Source of the DNA: Oceanicola sp. S124
GTDB taxonomy: Bacteria > Pseudomonadota > Alphaproteobacteria > Rhodobacterales > Rhodobacteraceae
Direction: 5' to 3'
Assembly (NCBI RefSeq): GCF_000220565.1
Contig: NZ_AFPM01000156.1
Coordinates: 1 to 38,215 of the forward strand
DNA length: 38,215 nt
Under the pieces are notes generated by a model. The model ran no database searches, was not told where the DNA came from, and saw only the letters and a program-made list of their open reading frames with translations. Positions 7,226-13,856 of this stretch are shown here, one piece after another; position 1 is the stretch's first letter, and every line of letters starts with the position of its first letter. The translations under genes and the position numbers were made by a program.

Positions 7226-8814
7226 GCTATCAGAACGCTCGCAATGTGCGCCGCGAAGCGCGCACGCTCGTTGGCCGGTTCCGTGGTGGCAAGCTCGCCC
7301 CCGTCATGGCCGTGCCTGTCCGTGGCAACGAAGGTGGTTTCCTGTCTCAACAGGTCACCTATGAACTGGACCCCATCGCGGGCCGCATGATCACGCCGAT
7401 CACCGGCGAATTGATCTCTGTCTTCGTCCCGGTTCAGGCCATCGACGCCATCAAGGACCCCGAAGCCGCCTATGCCGGTATGACCGAAGTCATTCGCGAA
7501 AAGCTGCTCTCCGGCAATCCGCTCTTCGGCCTCGAAAACGAGGGCGAAATCTCCAAGCGGTGCGGCGTCAACCCGCGCTCTATCGGCGGCGTGAAGAAGG
7601 TCAACGAAATGGTCCGTCTGGGCCACAACGCCGCCGTCAACTTCCTGCGCCAGCGGAAGTATGTCAAAGCCTCCACGCTGCTGCACAGCAACACCGCGCT
7701 GACCCCGTGCCTGATCGGGCAAACCGTTCTGGATCGCCTCAACGGCGTTCTTGATCCCGAAGACCGCGTTAACGGCAAGGTGTCGCTCTCCGGCGAAATT
7801 CCCGTCAAGGGCGTCGGTCTCGCTACCGATGTGTCGCCGAATGGCACTGCCCATTCCACCTGGTCCCTTGAAACCGGGGACACCGCCGGAAGCGCTGTCC
7901 AGCGTGTCGGCTGGAATAGCGATGACGGTAGTCACGGAACGGGCGAAGTATCGTTCTTCATCGCCCAAGACCCTGCCAAGCCCGGCTCTCCCAAGATATG
8001 GGCCGACCTCGGCGGCGCGGCTGATATCAGCCTCACGGACTTCTACAACGCCGAGACGCAAGACCGTCTTACCCGCGCAATGCGCAAGATCGTGGATGAA
8101 AACGCCGAGTACGGCGAGGAAATGGCCCTTCGCTGGGCGCATGGCCTTTCTGTCGATACGGGCAAAATCCCGTTCGTGATCTCCGAACAGCGTAAGGTGT
8201 TCGGGCGCTCCATCGTCGGCGCGACGGACAAGACCGGCGTGAATGAAGACGTCATGCGCTCCGACATGATGCTGCAGATCAGTTTCAACGTCCCCATCCC
8301 GCGCACGGAACTTGGTGGTATCATCATCACGTTCGCGTCGATCAAGCCCGACGAAACCCTTTCGTCGCAGCCTCACCCCTACCTTTCCGACAACTGGGGC
8401 TTGGACAACTTCGTCGCCGACGAGTTGGCTCTGGATCCCGTTCCGGTCACCGTCCGGGAACTCTTCAGCGACTGTGACGCCGGTGATGAAAGCACGGTCG
8501 CCCTCTATGTCGGTCACAACGGCCTGAAACGCACTTATGTCCACTACGGCCTCGGGCGGCAACTCGATCCCGAGACGGTCGCCAACAAGACGGCCGTCTG
8601 GCAGCTCGAGGTGCCCATGTCGGTTACGCCGGAAAGCATCCTCTATCCGGACGACCTCGAGCATTACCCCTTCGCCGACCAGCTCGCCGAAGTCTGCACC
8701 TATATCGCAAGCTCGACCGTCGTCATGCAGACCCCGACTATCTTCGGCCCGACCCCGGTCGAAGAACTGGCAATTCTCGAAGATGAAAACGTTTTCGGAG
8801 ACAATGAAGAATGA
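7222..8814 (+). CDS. Microvirus major capsid protein (VP1/F-like)
   Basis: The 530-aa coat protein of an icosahedral T=1 ssDNA phage. The N-terminus is basic (RNVRREARTLVGRFRGGKL), as needed to face the genome, followed by LAPVMAVPVRGNEGGFLSQQ and YELDPIAGRMITPITGEL, the usual entry into the beta-barrel of this family. Further conserved-looking stretches are GNPLFGLENEG, NFLRQRKY and, near the C-terminus, HYPFADQLAEV. Length matches the F/VP1 family. AGGAAG precedes the ATG, and the stop overlaps the next gene start by 4 nt. Intact, with no internal stop, in contrast to the amidase gene of the same phage. Confidence 0.93.
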   Translation: MSYQNARNVRREARTLVGRFRGGKLAPVMAVPVRGNEGGFLSQQVTYELDPIAGRMITPITGELISVFVPVQAIDAIKDPEAAYAGMTEVIREKLLSGNPLFGLENEGEISKRCGVNPRSIGGVKKVNEMVRLGHNAAVNFLRQRKYVKASTLLHSNTALTPCLIGQTVLDRLNGVLDPEDRVNGKVSLSGEIPVKGVGLATDVSPNGTAHSTWSLETGDTAGSAVQRVGWNSDDGSHGTGEVSFFIAQDPAKPGSPKIWADLGGAADISLTDFYNAETQDRLTRAMRKIVDENAEYGEEMALRWAHGLSVDTGKIPFVISEQRKVFGRSIVGATDKTGVNEDVMRSDMMLQISFNVPIPRTELGGIIITFASIKPDETLSSQPHPYLSDNWGLDNFVADELALDPVPVTVRELFSDCDAGDESTVALYVGHNGLKRTYVHYGLGRQLDPETVANKTAVWQLEVPMSVTPESILYPDDLEHYPFADQLAEVCTYIASSTVVMQTPTIFGPTPVEELAILEDENVFGDNEE

Positions 8815-9272
8815 ACGAAATCGGTCTGAATACCCGCCTCGTGTCCGCCTCTGGCGGTTCCCTCGATATCGTCTCGGCGGACGGCGAAATCCTCGCGTCC
8901 ATCGACGTGCCACCCGGCTCTGTCTCCGCCATGGAGTTTCAGCCCCTCCTTCCGGAGGGCTGTCACTTCGAGGTGTCGGACGGCCTCGTCGCGCTCAACC
9001 CGCGCCACCGGATCGGCGTTCAGCGGCATCCGCTGCACCGCGAGACCGGCGCAAACCCTGACTTCCAGCCTACCACCGCATCGCGCTTCGAGCGGGAAAC
9101 CCGGATGTTGATCGCCCGTCTTCAGGCTCGCACCGAGCGCGTCGAAGCGCGCGAGCGCCAGCTTGCCAAGGTCGAGCGCATCCCCAAGGCCAAGCAGCCG
9201 CATCCCGTGATCGAGGACGACACCCCTGCCCCCGAGCCGACCGCAGAGCCGGAAGGCGATGGCGTCGAGTAG
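8811..9272 (+). CDS. Phage protein of unknown function (153 aa), possible scaffold
   Basis: The N-terminal part (1-60) looks like a small beta-rich fold (GGSLDIVSADGEILASIDVP). Residues about 90-125 are a charged helix (FERETRMLIARLQARTERVE) that could form a coiled coil, and the tail is Pro/Glu rich and acidic. In microviruses a gene near the capsid gene often encodes the internal scaffold (VP3/B); position and helical charge make this the best guess here, but I see no signature. The start overlaps the capsid stop (ATGA). The gene ends with TAG, showing that TAG serves as a normal stop in this element. Confidence 0.6.
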   Translation: MNEIGLNTRLVSASGGSLDIVSADGEILASIDVPPGSVSAMEFQPLLPEGCHFEVSDGLVALNPRHRIGVQRHPLHRETGANPDFQPTTASRFERETRMLIARLQARTERVEARERQLAKVERIPKAKQPHPVIEDDTPAPEPTAEPEGDGVE

Positions 9273-9588
9273 GCGCTACGTCAAGCGTACCTGGCGCGTC
9301 CCGAAAGATCGGGGCGCGTTGGAATACTTCGCCACGCTCGTTCTCAAGGCCCTCCGCAAGCACGGATGGCCTGCAAAGCTTGAACTCGACTATCCGACTA
9401 ACGGGTTTGTCATTGTTCCTGTCGATGGGGGCGACACGCTGCCCCCCGACTTCGAAGAGGCCTTTGCCATCGCCGTTCGCATCGTCGCGCGCATGTACCG
9501 CGTCGAAGTCGAGCACTACCGCAATTGGGCCGGGTTCCTTCGCGAATACCGCGTAGCCCCCGGCGGTCACTTTAGAGAAGTGAAATAA
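9259..9588 (+). CDS. Phage protein of unknown function (109 aa)
   Basis: Overlaps the previous gene by 14 nt and ends 4 nt before the amidase gene. The product is basic at the N-terminus (MASSRRYVKRTWRVPKDRG) and has a mixed alpha/beta middle: LEYFATLVLKALRKHGW, then a strand FVIVPVDGG, then the helix DFEEAFAIAVRIVARMYRV. This layout could resemble the small compact folds seen beside phage lysis proteins, but I recognise no family. Adjacent to the amidase, it may act with it in lysis; inference only. Confidence 0.6.
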   Translation: MASSRRYVKRTWRVPKDRGALEYFATLVLKALRKHGWPAKLELDYPTNGFVIVPVDGGDTLPPDFEEAFAIAVRIVARMYRVEVEHYRNWAGFLREYRVAPGGHFREVK

Positions 9589-9592
9589 CAAC

Positions 9593-10042
9593 ATGATCTA
9601 TCAAGGAAAGGCGCGCTACCCGGTTCGGGAGGCGGTTCTACACTGCTGCGCCATCAACACTGGTCAGTTCGACCACATGACCCCGTTTCAGGTCTTCACG
9701 ACCGTCAACCGTTGGCACACGGAACGGGGCTTCTCGAACGGCTTCGGCTATCACGCCCTCTGCATGCCGGACGGCACGTAGTTCCCCGGTCGCCCTGTTG
9801 ACATGATCGGGGCGCACTGCATCGAGCGCAACCGCGGGACTCTCGGCGTCCTTCTGATCGAAAGCCGCAAGATCGACCGCATGGGCACCTTTGATGACTA
9901 TTTCACCGAGGCGCAGCGCCTCAGCCTCAAGGCTGAACTGGCGCGCGTTCCCGGCCTTGAAAAGGTATCCGGTCACAATGACTACGCGCCGAAGCTATGT
10001 CCCGGCTTCAAAGTCCAGTCCTCTGACTGGCTTGCGGCGTAG
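9593..10042 (+). pseudogene. T7-lysozyme-like N-acetylmuramoyl-L-alanine amidase with in-frame TAG
   Basis: Read through codon 63 the gene gives 149 aa, close to T7 lysozyme (151 aa). All three zinc ligands are in place: H17 in AVLHCC, H128 in GHND and C136 in KLCPGF, with Y53 (GYHAL) and K134, the catalytic helper positions. The middle DGT-stop-FPGRP followed by MIGAH and GTLGVLLIE is the family's standard core. Such enzymes cut the amide bond between MurNAc and L-Ala and act as endolysins. A single TAG at 9779-9781 separates H17 from H128 and C136, so neither half can hold zinc alone. The frame is unbroken on both sides; the final stop is also TAG. Either a point mutation, a sequence error, or suppression in the host. 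No strong restart site is seen at the ATG at 9803. Confidence 0.85.
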
Positions 10043-10048
10043 TCCTCA

Positions 10049-10081
10049 GCCCCGGCCCCCTAACGAAGTGGGGGCCGGGGC
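10049..10081 (+). terminator. Perfect 12-bp GC hairpin between amidase and rep
   Basis: GCCCCGGCCCCC (10049-10060) pairs with GGGGGCCGGGGC (10070-10081) around a 9-nt loop. No T-run follows. It sits exactly between the structural/lysis genes and the replication initiator, so it may reduce read-through into rep, or serve as a folded signal on the single-stranded genome. Confidence 0.5.
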
Positions 10082-10126
10082 GTTGCATCCCCCTTGTTCC
10101 AGTATGCACTTAAAGGAACTCAACTC

Positions 10127-11347
10127 ATGTGCACCCGACCAATCGAGCAGGACGGAATGACCTTTGCGTGTCGCACCTGCGACGACTGCATTGCCACGCG
10201 TCGGCACAACTGGATTGCCCGCGCGATGGCTGAAAAGACTCAATGGCCGCACACGCTCTGTGTGGCCCTTACCTACTCCGACGAAACCCAGCACAACCGC
10301 GATGCGGCGCAGATGTTCTGCTATGCTGACGTCCGGGCCTTCATGGCCCGTCTGCGCTCCGCTGCTAAGCGCTATGCCAAAAAGAAGCGGCTCAACGTGG
10401 AACCCGTAATCCGCTTCCTCTGTGCTGGTGAACAGGGCGACCGAAACGGGCGCTGCCACTGGCATCTTATCCTCTATTCGAATGTCCCGCTCTGGGATCT
10501 CGGTGAAGTGCGTATCCGCCGCACGTTGCTCCAGAAGCTGGCCGACATGCTCACGATCGGCAAGCGCAAGCGCCGCCTGAACTGGTCCCTCTGGGAGCAC
10601 GGCTATTGCACGTTTCAGGAACCCGACGAGGGCGGCATGGCCTATGTGTTGAGTTACTGTCTCAAAGACCAGTTCACCGGCGAAAAGTCCGAAGGGACGA
10701 TGCGCGAAGCCAAGTCTGAAAACTTCGCCACTGGTCTATTCCGCATGTCCAAGCGCCCGGCCATTGGAGAACAATGGCTCTTCCAGAAGATGGAACGGCT
10801 TCTCGCCGCTCGCGCTGTCATGCCCAAACTAGAGTTTCGGGTGCCGGGAATGTCCGGCTATTGGGTGCCCAATGGCACCTTCCGAAAAAAGGCCCTCTGG
10901 GCCCTCGTTGCGCTGAACAAGCGCATTGTATGGACCACAGGCGCACCGGCGCCGCAATGGTCCTCCCTTATCGCCTCCCTTGAGGGAAGCGAAGCCGACC
11001 TGGAGGTTCTCCTTGGCAAACCGGAAGAAGAAAACCCCGACATCGCCGCGCAGCTCGCGCGAAGATCAAGAGAGGAAGCGCAGCGCCATCAGGACGCCGA
11101 GTTTGTCCGCTCCTGTGGCCGTGAGCTACCCTGTTGGAAGTGTCTCAACGGATACCCGGACGAGACACTCGCCCGGCTTGGCCTCGAACGCTATGAAGAT
11201 GAAGCGTACGAAATCCGCTACCGCGCTCTCCCGGGCTTCGAAGACCCCGCAAAGCGTCGTAGTCGCCCCGGTGCAGGCCTCCACACGTACTGCCACCTCC
11301 GGGGCACAGCCCAAGCCCGCCGAGTCTTCCCGGCGACGGGAGGCTGA
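10127..11347 (+). CDS. Microvirus replication initiator (VP4/A-like, HUH endonuclease)
   Basis: Rolling-circle initiator that nicks the origin and covalently holds the 5' end. The 406-aa protein has the usual N-terminal cysteines (C15, C18, C21), motif 1 region TLCVALTYSDE (43-53), motif 2 with the HUH histidines H111 and H113 in GRCHWHLILY, and motif 3 with Y173 and Y177 and K180 in AYVLSYCLKDQ. That two tyrosines flank the motif is typical of the microvirus A/VP4 group. I start at 10127 because AAAGGAAC precedes that ATG; a TTG 33 nt upstream is unlikely. C-terminal 200 residues carry no recognised motif. Intact, so replication could still work although the amidase is broken. Confidence 0.92.
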   Translation: MCTRPIEQDGMTFACRTCDDCIATRRHNWIARAMAEKTQWPHTLCVALTYSDETQHNRDAAQMFCYADVRAFMARLRSAAKRYAKKKRLNVEPVIRFLCAGEQGDRNGRCHWHLILYSNVPLWDLGEVRIRRTLLQKLADMLTIGKRKRRLNWSLWEHGYCTFQEPDEGGMAYVLSYCLKDQFTGEKSEGTMREAKSENFATGLFRMSKRPAIGEQWLFQKMERLLAARAVMPKLEFRVPGMSGYWVPNGTFRKKALWALVALNKRIVWTTGAPAPQWSSLIASLEGSEADLEVLLGKPEEENPDIAAQLARRSREEAQRHQDAEFVRSCGRELPCWKCLNGYPDETLARLGLERYEDEAYEIRYRALPGFEDPAKRRSRPGAGLHTYCHLRGTAQARRVFPATGG

Positions 11348-11484
11348 CCCGGTCCTTGACCGGCCCGAGGATGGCCGCACCTGCAAGGCCCGTCCTTCGG
11401 ATACCAGATCTAAAGGCGGCGGCTCGCGTCCCTTTGTCCCGTGGTGTGATCGCGAACGCTGATCACCACCTTGCCGCATTCGCT

Positions 11485-11510
11485 GGGCCTGCTTCCTCTG
11501 GGGCAGGCCC
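11485..11510 (+). terminator. Hairpin after rep
   Basis: GGGCCTGC (11485-11492) and GCAGGCCC (11503-11510) form an 8-bp stem with a 10-nt loop, followed by a pyrimidine-rich stretch (TTCGTCCTTCCCTCC). It lies 137 bp after rep and is the best candidate for the end of the phage transcript. Confidence 0.45.
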
Positions 11511-11728
11511 TTCGTCCTTCCCTCCTTCCCCAGCCTTTACCCTCTCGACACCCGCGCTTGCGTGGTGTCGTTGCAGACTCGGTGCCGGAGGCACTAAGTC
11601 GCCGCTGAGCGCCCCCGGCCTCAGCCGCCACAGCACTCTCAACCTACTCACTCCCTATCAATTCGCGGAACGTCCCAGCCAACGGTGTTGCATCGAGGGC
11701 TTCGGGGCGAATTACGCCGATAGGCTAT

Positions 11729-11787
11729 CCCCCACCCCCCCCGGGGGGTGGGGGTCCGGGGGAGGGGGCGAAGCCCCCTTCCCCCGG
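11729..11787. repeat. Two tandem, extremely stable GC hairpins
   Basis: Hairpin 1: CCCCCACCCCCC (11729-11740) faces GGGGGGTGGGGG (11743-11754), a near-perfect palindrome with essentially no loop. Hairpin 2: 11756-11769 pairs with 11773-11787 around a GAA loop, with one bulged base. On the single-stranded virion DNA these would be the strongest folds of the whole phage. Possible roles: complementary-strand origin, packaging signal, or block to host polymerase. Confidence 0.65.
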
Positions 11788-11793
11788 CCCTCT

Positions 11794-11868
11794 CCGTAGG
11801 CGCTGTCTTCTGGCAGTTAGCACGGTCCTCTCCGTTCGCATTGCGCGCGCTGCCCCAGTCGCCTACGG
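11794..11868. repeat. Nested inverted repeat
   Basis: CCGTAGGCG (11794-11802) and CGCCTACGG (11860-11868) are exact reverse complements; inside them GGCAG (11812-11816) pairs with CTGCC (11850-11854). Together they make a long two-tier stem with a large loop. It follows directly on the two GC hairpins and belongs to the folded part of the phage genome. Confidence 0.5.
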
Positions 11869-12062
11869 TCCTTTAACTTCTACTCTTCTCTCAGTCAGTC
11901 TGCGGCTCCTGGCGCATGACACGTCAAGGTTGAGTGCCTAAATATTATGCGTACAGGGCAAGCAAAAAAGCTTCCCGGTTTGTTCACACTCTATCTAGTG
12001 GCCGACCTTCTGGGGAAAGCGATATCTATTCCCCTTCCCTAAATATTCCGTTTTGAAAGTGC

Positions 12063-12090
12063 GGATTACTCTTTACTAATTATAGAGCTT
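12063..12090 (+). other. Right prophage end with shared core (attR candidate)
   Basis: Contains TACTAATTATAGA (12074-12086), identical to the left core. The right arm begins TTATAGAG as at the left, but the left arm (GGATTACTCTT) has lost the ATAA half of the palindrome. One complete and one degenerate Xer-like site at the two ends is what Xer-mediated integration usually leaves. The boundary to within a few bases is uncertain. Confidence 0.45.
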
Positions 12091-12203
12091 TTGTCAGCGC
12101 TTGCTCGTTGCGCAAGCACGCGCCGCTTTTTAACCGAGTGTCGATCAAGAACACCCTTCTCAGCACAGCCCTGACCACGCCAGAAAATCCCCCGGATCCA
12201 TAG
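12074..12203 (+). repeat. Diverged repeat of the phage left end: probable stub of a second microvirus
   Basis: These 130 bp align with 5680-5800: identical 13-bp core, then a patchwork of matches including a GC hairpin followed by T-rich sequence (GCGC-AAGCAC-GCGC then CTTTTT here; GGCGC-ACTTTG-GCGCC then TCGTTT at the left), TTTAACC, and the start of the first phage gene (AAGAACACCCTTCT against AAAAACACCCTTCT). By eye roughly two thirds of bases match. Site-specific integration alone would duplicate only the short core, so this longer repeat needs another source: remains of a related prophage in tandem is the simplest. Confidence 0.65.
12138..12203 (+). pseudogene. Truncated copy of the 43-aa phage gene
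   Basis: GTG start, 21 codons, stop TAG. The peptide begins (V)SIKNTLLSTALTT, against MKNTLLKTTLTM in the intact gene at 5754, then diverges into PENPPDP where the other enters its membrane segment. The similarity stops at about 12190, which I take as the junction with host DNA. Not expected to be functional. Confidence 0.55.
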
Positions 12204-12283
12204 GTCAGGACCGGAGCAAATGACGTGCACCCGCCGGGTGTGGTCAGCGATCGGGATGGTGCATTGTTCCATTCCGGGCGAAC

Positions 12284-12314
12284 GACCTCCGCGCCAACGG
12301 GCGACGCGGAGATC
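12284..12314 (-). terminator. Candidate terminator after phoB
   Basis: On the minus strand GATCTCCGCG and CGCGGAGGTC pair over 10 positions with one mismatch and an 11-nt loop, about 25 bp beyond the phoB stop. There is no clear T-run, so its strength is uncertain. The 135 bp between the phage stub and phoB contain nothing else recognisable. Confidence 0.35.
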
Positions 12315-12339
12315 CATAAGACGGTGCCCTGCCCGGCTT

Positions 12340-13032
12340 TCAGCCGAGCGCATAGCCGGCGCCGCGCACCGTGCGCAGCGGATCGTCACCGCCATGGGCG
12401 CAAAGGGCCTTGCGCAACCGGCCGATATGGACGTCGACGGTGCGGGTGTCGACGTAGATGTCACGGCCCCAGACACGGTCCAGAAGCTGCTCGCGCGACC
12501 AGACGCGACCGGGCTTTTCCATGAAGGTCGACAGCAGGCGAAACTCGGTCGGACCCAGCTTCAGCTCCTTGGACTGGCGCGTCACCCGGTGGGTTTCGGC
12601 ATCCAGGACGATGTCCTCGTATTCCAGCCGTTCGCCCATCGAGGCCGGCCGGGTGCGGCGCAGCTGCGCGCGGACCCGGGCCATCAGCTCGATCACCGAA
12701 TAGGGTTTGACCACGTAGTCGTCGGCGCCGGTCTCGAGGCCGCGCACGCGGTCGACCTCCTCGGAGCGCGCGGACAGCATGATGATCGGCACGCCGCGCG
12801 TCTCCGAGCGCATCTTCAGCTGCCGGCAGACCTCGATGCCCGAGAGGTTCGGCAGCATCCAGTCCAGCACGATGATATCGGGCGCAACCTCGTCGACGAG
12901 AAGGATGGCCTCCTCGCCGTTCTCTGCCCGGGATACTCGGAACCCTTCGGCTTCAAGGTTATAGGCCAGAACCTCCCGCTGTGCCGGTTCGTCTTCGACG
13001 ACAAGAACGGTGGGTTGCTGATCTGCAGCCAT
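12340..13032 (-). CDS. phoB: Phosphate regulon response regulator PhoB
   Basis: OmpR-family transcription factor that, when phosphorylated by PhoR at low phosphate, binds Pho boxes. The 230-aa product has a receiver domain (E13-D14, phospho-acceptor D57 in VLDWMLPN, VKPYS lysine) and a C-terminal winged helix with the family pattern TEFRLLSTF, REQLLDRVWG, TVDVHIGRLRKAL and RTVRGAGY. Length equals the E. coli protein. I start at 13032, one nucleotide after the phoU stop (GAGTAACATG), with GGAGAAGAG as ribosome site inside phoU; the in-frame upstream start at 13047 would lie within phoU. Last gene of the pst-pho operon and next to the prophage. Confidence 0.96.
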   Translation of the reverse strand: MAADQQPTVLVVEDEPAQREVLAYNLEAEGFRVSRAENGEEAILLVDEVAPDIIVLDWMLPNLSGIEVCRQLKMRSETRGVPIIMLSARSEEVDRVRGLETGADDYVVKPYSVIELMARVRAQLRRTRPASMGERLEYEDIVLDAETHRVTRQSKELKLGPTEFRLLSTFMEKPGRVWSREQLLDRVWGRDIYVDTRTVDVHIGRLRKALCAHGGDDPLRTVRGAGYALG

Positions 13033-13033
13033 G

Positions 13034-13771
13034 TTACTCTTCTCCACTCAGGGGAGCGGTCGGCGCAACGCTGAGGTCGGTCGAGGTCCGGTCGCCTTTC
13101 TGGCGGCTCTCTTCCGGGGCAGCCCCGGTGACGAGATAGACCACCTGTTCAGCGATGGAGGTGACATGGTCGCCCATCCGCTCGGTATTCTTCGCAATGA
13201 AATGCAGGTGCATGCAGGCCGTGATGTTGCGCGGATCTTCCATCATGAAGGTCAGGAATTCGCGGAACAGCGCGTTGTACATCTGGTCGACGTCGCGGTC
13301 GCGATTGATCACGTCCTGGGCCAGCACTGCGTCGCGCTGGATATAGGCGTCGAGCGCGTCGCGCAGCATGGTCTCGACCTCGCGCGCCATGCGGCGCAGC
13401 GCGGTATGGGCGCCCGCAATGGGCTGCATCTGGACCAGCACCGAGGTGCGCTTGGCCATGTTCTTGGCGTAGTCGCCGATCCGCTCGAGGTTGCCGGCGA
13501 TCTTCAGGATCGACAGCACGATGCGCAGGTCGCCGGCGGCGGGCTGGCGCAGGGCGATGATGCGCGCGGCCTCTTCCTGGATCAGCTCTTCCAGCTCGTC
13601 GATGACGCGGTCGCCGGCGCGCACCTTCTCGGCCATCTCCTCGTCGCGGTCTTCCAGCGCCTGCGAGGCGTCCAGAATGGCCTGTTCGACAAGGCCGCCC
13701 ATCTTCATGATGCGGGCCTGGACGCCTTCGAGGTCGCGGTCGTAGGCACTTGCGATATGTTGGTCAGACAT
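13034..13771 (-). CDS. phoU: Phosphate signalling protein PhoU
   Basis: PhoU links the Pst transporter to PhoR and keeps the Pho regulon off when phosphate is plentiful. The 245-aa protein consists of two PhoU three-helix repeats, with metal-binding type motifs ERIGDYAKNMAKR in the first half and NTERMGDHVTSIAEQ in the second, as expected. The C-terminal 20 residues are a variable tail. The start at 13771 (MSDQHI) follows GAGGAG; a GTG 18 nt upstream is in frame but overlaps that site. It stands 85 nt after pstB, with a hairpin between, and abuts phoB. Confidence 0.96.
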   Translation of the reverse strand: MSDQHIASAYDRDLEGVQARIMKMGGLVEQAILDASQALEDRDEEMAEKVRAGDRVIDELEELIQEEAARIIALRQPAAGDLRIVLSILKIAGNLERIGDYAKNMAKRTSVLVQMQPIAGAHTALRRMAREVETMLRDALDAYIQRDAVLAQDVINRDRDVDQMYNALFREFLTFMMEDPRNITACMHLHFIAKNTERMGDHVTSIAEQVVYLVTGAAPEESRQKGDRTSTDLSVAPTAPLSGEE

Positions 13772-13809
13772 CGGTCTTGGGCTCCTCACCCGTGGTCACT
13801 GAGGGAAGA

Positions 13810-13828
13810 CAGGGGGCTGTACCCCCTG
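13810..13828 (-). repeat. Intercistronic hairpin between pstB and phoU
   Basis: CAGGGGG (13810-13816) and CCCCCTG (13822-13828) form a perfect 7-bp stem with a 5-nt loop in the 85-nt gap. Without a T-run it is more likely an mRNA-stabilising or processing element than a terminator; it could give phoU-phoB a level different from pstSCAB. Confidence 0.4.
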
Positions 13829-13856
13829 CCCCGTCACAGGGATTTGCGGCGTCGGA

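Larger units (their letters stand above)
11348..12062 (+). other. Non-coding, highly structured phage region (candidate origin and packaging signals)
   Basis: About 0.7 kb without a credible gene; open frames here run through the palindromes and show no protein-like composition. It contains, left to right: a hairpin followed by pyrimidines (11485-11510), two very stable GC hairpins (11729-11787), a nested inverted repeat (11794-11868), and an AT-rich part with CCTAAATATT at 11937-11946 and again at 12038-12047. TAAATATT also occurs at 5665-5672 just outside the left core. GGGGAA/TTCCCC (12012-12034) forms a further hairpin. Such regions in ssDNA phages carry the complementary-strand origin and packaging or nicking signals. 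I cannot assign the nick site. Confidence 0.5.
5680..12073 (+). mobile_element. Microviridae-type ssDNA prophage (about 6.4 kb)
   Basis: Bounded by two copies of TACTAATTATAGA 6394 bp apart. All recognisable genes are on the + strand and overlap or abut: pilot protein, J-like peptide, F-type capsid protein, amidase (broken) and HUH initiator, with about 0.7 kb non-coding folded DNA at the right. No integrase, transposase or tRNA target is present, so host Xer recombinases are the likely integrators. Genes typical of the family are all represented except a clear scaffold protein. The length is at the upper end for the family. The amidase contains one in-frame stop, so the element may be unable to lyse its host. 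The host genes on either side (cheD and phoB) are intact. Confidence 0.85.

Noticed and set aside
9803-10042. The C-terminal amidase fragment as a separate 79-aa gene
   Set aside because: No ribosome site before the ATG, and it begins in the middle of the conserved amidase core; it is the same gene after the amber codon.
11356-11799. A 147-codon frame after the phage rep gene
   Set aside because: No ribosome site, composition dominated by Pro/Ser/Arg, and it reads through the large palindromes; treated as non-coding phage DNA.
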